Assembly: GCF_036588685.1 (NCBI RefSeq)
Contig: NC_086383.1
Coordinates: forward strand, 56,061,448 to 56,125,447
Length of the DNA stretch: 64,000 nt
Source: Mytilus trossulus
Lineage: Eukaryota > Mollusca > Bivalvia > Mytilida > Mytilidae
Reading direction: 5' to 3'
In this document: positions 1 to 10,196 of the stretch, piece by piece
How positions within the stretch are numbered: the first letter of the stretch is position 1
Layout of the letters: each line of letters begins with the position of its first letter
Position numbers and translations under genes: made by a program
Notes under the pieces: generated by a model
The model's database searches: none
What the model was told of the DNA's origin: nothing
The model's input: the letters and a program-made list of their open reading frames with translations, nothing else

Positions 1-333
1 AAAACATGGAAGTAACGTAAAAATTACGTGTTCAAAATTTATATCTCCGAAAAGGCTATATAATAATTGAAAATTGAAGCGAATTTCAAGGGTTTATAGA
101 AAAAAGTCTATATTTGAGATTAAAAGATTTTTTCTATTCAATGCATTTTCAACAACAACTTGAAAATTAGAGAACAAAAACAAATATATATCTATGTGAA
201 AAAATAATTTTCTTTTGTCATACTATAGCAAGTATAAAAAGGCCCCCATATATTGATATATGTAAACTCAAAACTAACCGATCAGTTTTCAGTAAATTTA
301 AACTAAGTGCCCATTCCGTAGCAATTGAAAGCC
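1..333. other. AT-rich stretch, nothing recognised
   Basis: No supported reading frame, RNA gene or repeat was recognised here. The sequence is AT-rich and runs up to a long G tract. Confidence 0.5.
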
Positions 334-360
334 GGGGGGGGGGGGGGGGGGGGGGGGGGG
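334..360 (+). repeat. poly(G) tract, 27 G
   Basis: An uninterrupted run of 27 G directly precedes a LINE 3' fragment. The exact length could be affected by sequencing or assembly, because homopolymers of this size are error-prone. Confidence 0.9.
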
Positions 361-709
361 CGAGTTATACCAACTGAAAGAAGTAAACGCATTTGCCTAT
401 CCTGTAACAGGCAAGAATTTGAGGATGAATATCATTTCTTCTCAATCTGTCCATGCTATTCATCATTGAGGGATACCTATATACAAAATATTAATAAAAA
501 TCTTAATTTCAATTTTATTAAATTGCAGTCAGCAGCTCTATAACACGGTCTGAAGCATTGACTGCACTTTTAAATTATAATGGCAGTCTACCAGTCATTT
601 TAAAATTCACCATAAAGTATATTAGTGATTGTTTTTTTATTGTTACATCCCAGCTCCCTTTTTCTAACAGGGGTGACCAGAGCCGGCTTGAGTTCAGTTC
701 TTTGTTTTG
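361..709 (+). pseudogene. LINE reverse transcriptase C-terminal fragment
   Basis: The frame after the G tract encodes a Cys-rich tail, ICLSCN...EDEYHFFSICPCYSSLR, matching the C-x2-C...H...C knuckle found after the RT domain in many invertebrate non-LTR retrotransposons. A frameshift occurs near 540. The other frame then continues the same LINE tail (SEALTALLNYNGSLPVILKF...) to a TGA near 709. No RT core is present, so this is a 5'-truncated, frameshifted copy. The same type of tail is seen in the larger minus-strand LINE near 42.2 kb. Confidence 0.65.
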
Positions 710-818
710 AATGCTTTCTGTAACATTTTGGCGAGAAAGTCAAATCCACTATGATAAAACTTATAATTAATTATACGGAAAAGACAATCTATCAAAATTT
801 ACCGTAGAAAAAAATCAG

Positions 819-902
819 TGACTATATTGGGATTCGAACTAAAGACCCTTAGCTTATCAACCCACCACACATACGACTGGTTACCAACTATCACTAACAA
901 GG
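819..902 (-). repeat. tRNA-like sequence, probably a SINE head or tRNA pseudogene
   Basis: On the minus strand there is a B-box-like AGTTCGAATCC (830-840) and, about 45 bases upstream, an A-box-like TAGTGATAGTTGG (884-896). The spacing suits an RNA polymerase III promoter. I could not fold a clean tRNA with good acceptor pairing, so a functional tRNA is unlikely. A tRNA-derived SINE remnant is the more likely reading. Confidence 0.35.
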
Positions 903-1176
903 CAAGACTAACTGTCGATATTTATAGTCTTTTTTTTTACCCCTGATGTGAATAGTCAATACCACTGTCACTTTAATATAATTATAATCAATTTAACTAT
1001 AATTGTCAGTTCATTCTCAATATTTTGTATGCCATATGTTCACTGTAGTTTGACTTTCATGTTTAATTCCAGTTAAGATTAAAGTGAGTGAAAACAAAAA
1101 AAAACAAAATGCAGTTGTTGAATAAAAACATTTTTAATAACATAGAGAGATAGTTTATCATAAATTACACAATTTT

Positions 1177-4100
1177 TTACTGTCCTTTAATACAACACAG
1201 TGACATGAAAAATGACCGAATTCTTGCTTTCATTGTTTTCTTCTCTTCTTCTTTCGGTTCATCGACTTCAACGTTGATATTAATTTGTGTTTGTGTTTCT
1301 TTCTTTTCTTCTTTCTCTTCTTCTTCTTTCTTTTCAATATCTATATCGTTTATCAATATTTTGATTTGTACTTTTTCCATTTCTTCTTCCTTTTCAATAT
1401 CGATATTTTTTAGAAATATTTCGATTTCTCCATTTTGTTGCTTCTTATCCTCTTTATAAAAGTCTGGCTTTTTTTGTTCTTCCTTCTCTGACTCATTTTG
1501 TCTTTCCTTGGAATTGTTTGTGTTTTGGGTTTTTTTCTTCGTTTCGACTTTAACTTTTTCATTTTCATTTGTTTTCAATCCTGTAAAATATAAATGATCC
1601 AATTTATATGTTTTTTCAGCATACAGGAACTTTTATAATTACATGCTTGTATTGCATTTGATTAAGCAAAATGTAACTTGCTTGACAATTGCAGAGACAC
1701 ACTACGAATTGGGTTAAACAATCATCTAAAATTTTCTAGGATTTAAGTTTGAATTTAAGTAAAGGAGCACAAGAAGCTGCATATTTGTTCCATATACCAC
1801 CAAGACAATATATTCCAGGAGGTCTTGGGCAAACAAACGGACAAAGGTGTAAAGATTGTTGCCAATCTTTAATTTAAAAACAATATCTTTGGTTTCTGGA
1901 TATTAAATAATGACTAAACAACTTTTAAAAGTATAAGAGATTATTATTATCAATAATAATAAATACAGGTAAATGAAATACAATAGATTAAAATGTTTGA
2001 ATGAGTTTTTTGTGTATGCAAAATTACCTCTTTGAATCTTTGAAGATCTGTTTAAATTCGTTTCGTTATAAGAAAGATCCGGTTTTTATAGACCTTAGCA
2101 CGCCTTATCCTTGCGTGTAAGAAAATAGTTCGCTACCGGTCAAGGTTTATCATGTAAACAACTGTCAGTGCGTAAATAAATATGAATTATAAAGAAAGCA
2201 AACACGATGTCATACAAGTCTCGACACCGATTCAACAATATAATGCATGTAAATACAAGTAACTAAAGAAATGTAGGATTCATAACAAGCTAGAAAACAA
2301 AGATGTTATCCGAACGCCACATGTTGGCGGAATTTCGTAACGTTAAATCGGCAACTGTCAAATTTGCCGGGAAGGACGTTACGTTTACTATAAGGTACTG
2401 CCGCGGTATTTAACGTTCACAACACTGCCCTCCGTCAAAATAGAATTTCGTCTCGAAATTTAAATAACTGTGAAATATGAATTCATTATGCAATCAAGCA
2501 AAATTTAGACAACCACCTGCTGTCTCAATAGAAATTAAAATTAAGAAAATTTCTTCCTGTCTAAATCACGAATATCGGAATAACCTACCACGATCTATGA
2601 CACGTATAAATAATGATAAAATTATACCAACGGCATACAAAACAATATACAATCATATAAATGATATTAACAAATGTCTAGTTATGTGTCTTTTCAATAT
2701 AAATAAATGTTATTAGAATTTTCGACGTCTTCTTTTTCCAACAACTTCACTGTATTATTGGTTCGTCTTTTTTTTTCTCTTCTGTTCTTTGTCCCTTCTG
2801 TGTTCTCTTCTGTTCTGTTCTCCTCCTGTGTACTCTTCTGCTCTTTCTTCCGTTTCCTCCAATCTTTTTGTGTATCTCGAGTCACATGTGTTTTATTCCC
2901 AAGTTCATTCCTAGTTTGGTCTAAATCAGTTTTATTGAAACTTACTTTCAGTTGACTTATCTTTTCCTCCTGACAGAAAATGTTTCCATCTTCTTCTGTA
3001 ACTATAACATTTACAGTTTCTTCAGTAACTGGAACATTTTCATCATCTTGTGTACCTAGAACAATTACAATTTCCTTTGTAACGCTTACATTTTCTTCCG
3101 TAACCTTGATGTTTTCTTCTGTAACAGTTATATTTTCTACTGTTACATTTTCATTTTCTTCTGCAACATATTGCAACAGTTCAGGCAACATTTGAACATC
3201 GACCTTGTCCGTCTGTATACCCTTATAACTTGCACTAGTAATATTGTCCTTATATACATGTAGATGCATGTACTGCATACATGCTATCATGGGGTTTTCG
3301 GTATTTGCCAGTACTGGCTCTACCATTGAATTTCTAGTTGACAGGAACTCACTTCTGTCCGCTTCTTTGCAAATGATAAGTCCAGAATTATTGTCCTTTT
3401 CTCCGACTCTGGCTACTTTCATTTCATCAATTAGGTCACAGCCTAATAACTTGTTCTCTACAATGTCAATGGGCGCTACATCAACTGGCCATTTGAAGGT
3501 TTCACTCCCCAGATTAGCCTCTACCTCTTCAATCCCTCCTGTTGTCAAGCTCTTTCCGGCCTCAGCAACTTCCCAATTTCTTGCTGCTCTCCTTAGTTTT
3601 GGCCGTTTACTTTCATGAATCTGATCATACAACTTCTCACTTAGAACCGTCACCTCTGCTCCAGTGTCAATAACTGCGTTCTTCGCAATCTTGTTAATGA
3701 CCACTGGAACTGCAATGCTAGCTGCTGTCACCCGATCAACGATACTCTCTTCTATCCTGTTGATCGTTTCTGCACTACCCATTACCTCCTCTGGTGTGTT
3801 CTCTGGTGTGTTCTGTCGTATCTCCTTAGACTCCTCAAACAACATCTCTAGGCTTAAATCTAGGTCTTGTATATCTAGGCTATCTTCTTCAAATGATCTT
3901 TTAATAGAAACTGTACCCACTGATGTTTTCGGTTCAACCAAATGCTCTTTCATTTGGCAAGGTTTCTCTTCATATCTCAAAATGTTCTCTTTAATTTTTT
4001 CTTCATCATGTTTAGGGGCTGACACTTGGTCGATAGTCTCAACCCTTAGCAGTTTAAAGACTTTTCAGTTTGGTTTTGACTCCTTTCATCATTCCTTATA

Positions 4101-7100
4101 AAACCACTTCTGTTTTCTTTATGATAGGGGCTTCTCTTTTCTTTTGGACAATCTCTTATGTAATGGCCATCCTCATTACAGTTGAAACATCTGAGATTCT
4201 TCATCTTGGTTGTACGGTCTGTATACACTTGCTTATTTGGCCATGAACTACTGTAATAATCTTGTTGTGCATAATACTTTGTCGTTTTCTTCTGAATTAT
4301 TTCCTCTAATGACTGTGTGATCCCTCTTTCAAATTGTGTAAGCCTCTCCTCAGTTACATATCTTTTCCCACCAACTTTCCTTATTTCGATATCATCTTCA
4401 GCTTCATCAAAATCAACAGTTTCCTGCATACTCAGCTGACGGATGTTTCTATCTTTATTTCCTCTTTTATATGTTTCATATAAAGTCACCTGGTGGATAG
4501 CTTCAGTCATACTGGTAATTCTCTTTGTCAGTAACTCTATAGCAATGCTCTGGTCAGGTAATCCCCTTAACATGTACTCTACACTCAATGTACTGTGAGT
4601 GGCTACGTCAATAGTTGGAAATGACCGTCTGACTAGCATTTCTACTCTGGAAGCATATTCATGGATGTTTTCTTTGCCCTGTTTCCTTAATGTATGCAAT
4701 TCTTGTCTATACGTCTCTGGATAACCATGGTCACCAAATCTATCAGACATAGCTGCACATAGCCCAAAGAAAGATCTTTTGGTCTCTGGTGAGAGGTAGG
4801 ACGCATAAACCATTGCCTCATCTTTAAGTGCTGTTACTAATTCAATGGCTTTAGTATCAGTATCCCATCTGTTTATCTCTGCAATGAGCTCGAACTGCAT
4901 AAAGTAGGCATTCCATGGATCTCTGCCGTTGTAAAATGGCACTCTGTTTCTTCTCCCATTGTCTATCTTGGAGTTTTCAATATTATGGTACTGTTGCTGT
5001 GGTCTGCCATATTGTTGCTGTGGTCTGCCATACTGTTGTCTAGGTAACCAGTTTGATACTGGGGAATTGTTTGGATACTGCTGGTAGTCTGGACGTTGCT
5101 GGATTTCAGGCATGATTGTACTGGTACCAGAATAGTTTGGACGATGCTGGATCTCAGGTATGATTGTACTGGTACCAGAATAGTTTGGACGATGCTGGAT
5201 CTCAGGTGTTGTCATATCAGCATATGCATATGATGTTTGTTGCTGGGTCTCTGACAATGTTGTATCCATGTATGTATGTGTTGAACGTTGCTGGGTCTCT
5301 GGCAATGTAATATTGTTGCAGGAATTTATTGAACGTTGCTGGGTCTCTGCATAACTATCTTGACTACTGACAACAGGGTCAGATTTAATCTGAGTGAAAT
5401 GTTGAGTATTCATGTTCTTCATCTGAAGCTTTTCATTTCTTAATGACTCTAACTCTTGTCTCATCTTTACCATTTCTTCACTCTCATATGATTTCTGAAG
5501 TTTTTCATTTCTTAATGCCTCTAACTCTTGTCTCATCTTTACCATTTCATCACTCTCATATGATTTCTGAAGGTTTTCATTTTTTAATGCCTCTAATTCT
5601 TGTCTCATCTTTATTATTTCATCACTCTCCCATGATTTTTCTCTTGTTATAGTCGCTATAGCACTATCACTCTTACTTTGAGTTGGGAAAAGAAATGGGT
5701 TTGTGCTTACTTCCCTTTGAATATTATTCACAGTACTACTAAATGGCCTGGGGCTTGTATTTATTTCCCCCTGGTTTAAACTAATAGCCTGGTTTGATGC
5801 TAAATAATTATGAGACGTGACATCCCCAAATGAGCAGGTATCAATATTTGTAGATGCAACAGACCAAGTGGGAATAATTGAACTAGCTAATGTGGTAATT
5901 CCCCTACTAAGTGAATTGGACCCCTGTGGTATACGAGATCTGTCTCTTAAATTATACATTTTACTTTTAATTGCTAACTGAAATCAAGAGTTTCAATTTT
6001 ACTAATCAACTTGGATTAAACTTTATCCTTGTTAATCTTGTAGTTTTTCAGAATTATTCAACTTAGATTACTTTTTATCCTTGTTGAAGTAGAAAAACAA
6101 TTTCCTATGTCTTACTTTTAAAACACCTTTTAAATTATGAATATATCCTTATTTTGTGAAATAGACTATATAAATAACAAATTTGAAATAGACTATAAAT
6201 TTTTCAACTTTGACCTTTTCCAAATATTCTTATATTTACAACTTAGATTTATATTTATCCTTGTTGTAAAAGAAAACTTTTGAAATAGACTATTAAATAT
6301 TAACTTTGAAATAGACTATAAATATAATTACTGGACGGTCTGGACCTATTTGAATTATTATGGTCTTAATATTTAACTTGGATTCAGATTTATCCTTGTT
6401 AAAATAGACTTCTAAATTTAAACTCAACTTGGATTAGAATTTATCCTGGTTGAATATGGTATTTACTTTTACTATATTTAAACTTTCAACTTAGATTAAA
6501 ATTTATCTTTGTTGAATTGTACCCCTGAACTATTTAATTTCAACTTGGATTTATATTTATCCTTGTTGATATATATTAAATTTTAAATTATGACCTTTTC
6601 AACTTGGATTAGAATTTATCCTTGTTGATATAGATTCTGACTATCTATTATATTATATCCTTTTCAACTTGGATTAGTATTTATCCTTGTTGATATAGAT
6701 TTTGACTAACTATTATTTTTTTTTTTTCTTTTTCAACTTGGATTAGAATTTATCCTTGTTGATATAGATTTTAACTAACTATGATATTATTACTTGGATT
6801 AGTATTTATCCTTGTTGATATATATTCTGACTTACTATTATATTTTATCTTTTTCAACTTGGATTAGAATTTATCCTTGTTGATATAGATTTTAACTAAC
6901 TATAAAATTATTACTTTTCAACTTGGATTAGTATTTATCCTTGTTGAATTTAAAATAACTTAAATATATACTATAATTTAATTATATTCACCAACTGTAC
7001 TATCTATTTCTCATCCTTCGTTGAAGTGTCTTTTTTTTTTTATGTTTAGGTTTTTTTTTATGTGTAACCAAATATCATAAAATATGGACAGAAACAATGT

Positions 7101-9868
7101 ATGTACTTAACAATTGCGTGCCTAATAAATATTCACGTAGATTCTTAAAATTTTCTTAAGAAAGAAAACTAAATCCGCTGCCACCAGTGTAAAGATTGTT
7201 GCCAATCTTTAATTTAAAAACAATATCTTTGGTTTCTGGATATTAAATAATGACTAAACAACTTTTAAAAGTATAAGAGATTATTATTATCAATAATAAT
7301 AAATACAGGTAAATGAAATACAATAGATTAAAATGTTTGAATGAGTTTTTTGTGTATGCAAAATTACCTCTTTGAATCTTTGAAGATCTGTTTAAATTCG
7401 TTTCGTTATAAGAAAGATCCGGTTTTTATAGACCTTAGCACGCCTTATCCTTGCGTGTAAGAAAATAGTTCGCTACCGGTCAAGGTTTATCATGTAAACA
7501 ACTGTCAGTGCGTAAATAAATATGAATTATAAAGAAAGCAAACACGATGTCATACAAGTCTCGACACCGATTCAACAATATAATGCATGTAAATACAAGT
7601 AACTAAAGAAATGTAGGATTCATAACAAGCTAGAAAACAAAGATGTTATCCGAACGCCACATGTTGGCGGAATTTCGTAACGTTAAATCGGCAACTGTCA
7701 AATTTGCCGGGAAGGACGTTACGTTTACTATAAGGTACTGCCGCGGTATTTAACGTTCACAACAAAAGATATAAACACCTTCATTAAACTTAAATATTTT
7801 ACCATTTTACAGATAGTAAATCAAAGAATTTCGCTTGATCAACTGTTGCTGAAATCTGATAGAATGTAGAGAACTTAAAGACGAAATCACTCAAGTAAAT
7901 ACCTTTCTCTGATTTTCTTCTCTCTCTCCAATCCATCTTTGTCATTTGTTCTCTCTTCAGTTCTTTTTTCCACTGAACTTTGACCTCCCTTGAATAGTTT
8001 TCCATCTTTGTATCTATCATTTCGAATTGTTTCTTTACCATCTTTTCTTCCTCTCTGGCTCTCTTCAGTCTTCTTTTTTCTTCCCTCCTTATTTCTCTTT
8101 TCTTCTTTGGTTTGTCTTTAGCGTTCTGCTCTTCTGGATTCTACGATTTAAAAGTTAAACGCCATTTAAATCTTTCTTTAAATCTCAAAGAAAATATAAT
8201 TTTGATGTGAAATGACCATCCGTAAAACAGGTCAACATAATTTTACCAAAAAGGGACTTAATAAATGGCATACAATATGAGTTGGGATTATAGAATAGAG
8301 AATAACGGGTATAGAGCGCTTAACATGCACAAAGATAGAGAAGTATTGGGTTACAGAAAGAGTATAGAAAAGTGATGTTCTAAGATTAAAAAATAAATAA
8401 CCAAAAAATAAAGAATATAGAATAATGTCTTTAATGAGATGCCTAAATATAAAGAGTAGAGAATATGGAAAAAAAAATAAAGGCAAGAGAAAAAATCGAG
8501 TGAGCAGACACATCTTGTAGTCTTATATCCAACCTCCTTTGCAGATTTCTTGTATTCTTTTCCGGGAGTATTTTTTTATTTCCTTTGATCGCGGAATTTT
8601 TAAAATCTTACAAAGTTCGCATATTTAGCATGTAAGTAGGTCTTACCTGATAAACATATCCTTCCGCATGCTTAAATGGGTTTTCAGCGATCTTCTGCTG
8701 GTATATCTTAGTTAAAACAAGTCCTTCAAAATCAAAATTTTAATAAAAACTAGGTAAAATGAGTAGTCAAAATTTTAAAAATGAATCTTTAACATATATT
8801 TACACTTAAACACAAAATACAAATACAAAAAGGTAATCGTCCTGAAAAAAATATGTTTCAAATGCAATTAAAACAAAGGTTTGATCAGTAAAATCGAAAA
8901 AAGTTAGTTCATATAATTTAAATTATAAGTTATTATTTGCTTTACGTACAGTGGCAAATATTTCATGCAAATTCAGGACAAACGATGGACTTGAGATTTT
9001 TGTTTTTAATCCGTTACCTGTATTTGTCTGCTGTTCTTCTGCTATCCTATCATTCTCTCTATATTTCCATTCTTGTAAGATCTTCATTTTGTTCTCTTCA
9101 TTTTCACTATTTAAACTATCCTTGTCTTCTAAGGGAAAAAGAAAGAACACTTTACAATTATCATCCAGATTGGTTTTAAAAGACTACAATGACCTTTGTC
9201 AAATTAATAAAGAAGACAAGAATTTTCGTGAATTAAACATTTTTTTTTCATCGCAATATGCGCCATTTTTGTTCCTGCTTGACAGGATTATAACACAAAC
9301 CAAGGAAATTTATGTTAACTGTAAGGTTTACCAAATGTAACTTTGTACAAAATCTAGATGAATTACAGCCGATTTCATTGAGTGTGAAGAGAAAGGTAGA
9401 ATCATTGGTTAATTTGCTTGTTAGCTGAACCGTGAAGTCATTAGGAGGTTAGTTAAACCACCCACCTTTAAGAGTAACAGATAACCAACCTATTCGTCTG
9501 TAGGACTAGAATAATTAAAAAAGAAGGGTAGTTAGTATACCTTACCTAATAATGACTTCAACGTTGAGTTAACAAGCAAACTAACCACGTATTGTACCTT
9601 TCCCTACACACTCAATGAAATTGACTGTAGAGGATACGTGCTAGATGATTAAAATACATGCACAACAAGAGAAGAACTATACGATACCTATTATTAAAGA
9701 AGTTTTGGTTGTGTTAATTTCTATAGTGGTTGTTTTTTATTTTTCTATTTTTATCTTTTATCCTGTTTTGTATTTCACTTTCGCTTTGAGTCTCTTTTTA
9801 TTCCCCTCCTCGTACTTTTACATACCCATTTCCTTCTTTAAAGCTTTCCCTTTGTCAGTCTCTATGCT

Positions 9869-9961
<93 letters not shown>

Positions 9962-10100
9962 CCCCCCACCAAACCTCGTACTTTTACATACCCAGTTCCT
10001 TCTTTAAAGCTTTCCCTTTGTCAGTCTCTATGTTTTTTCCCACCTCTAATTTTTACATACCCAGTTCCTTCTTTAAAGCTGTCCCTTTGTCAGTCTCTAT

Positions 10101-10196
<96 letters not shown>

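Larger units (their letters stand above)
1848..7764 (-). mobile_element. Non-autonomous LTR retrotransposon (gag-pro only), 5.9 kb
   Basis: Two 577-bp direct LTRs that read identical (TGT...ACA ends) bound the element. Read on the minus strand, the order is 5' LTR, a primer-binding site complementary to a tRNA-Leu-like 3' end, a long leader made of ~60-bp repeats, gag, a -1 frameshift signal, a protease frame, a 270-bp tail and the 3' LTR. Flanks are aaagg / aaaga, an imperfect 5-bp target duplication (4 of 5). No reverse transcriptase, RNase H or integrase motif is present in any frame, so mobilisation would need enzymes in trans. It lies in intron 5 of gene A, in the same orientation as the gene. 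The paralogue's corresponding intron is only about 310 bp and lacks it. Confidence 0.9.

Noticed and set aside
819..902. Functional tRNA gene
   Set aside because: A and B boxes are present but no convincing acceptor and anticodon stems could be paired.
1205..1459. Plus-strand Ser/Phe-rich frames opposite gene A exon 6 (similar ones at 2707-4101 and 17334-17519)
   Set aside because: Antisense shadows of K/E-rich minus-strand coding sequence.
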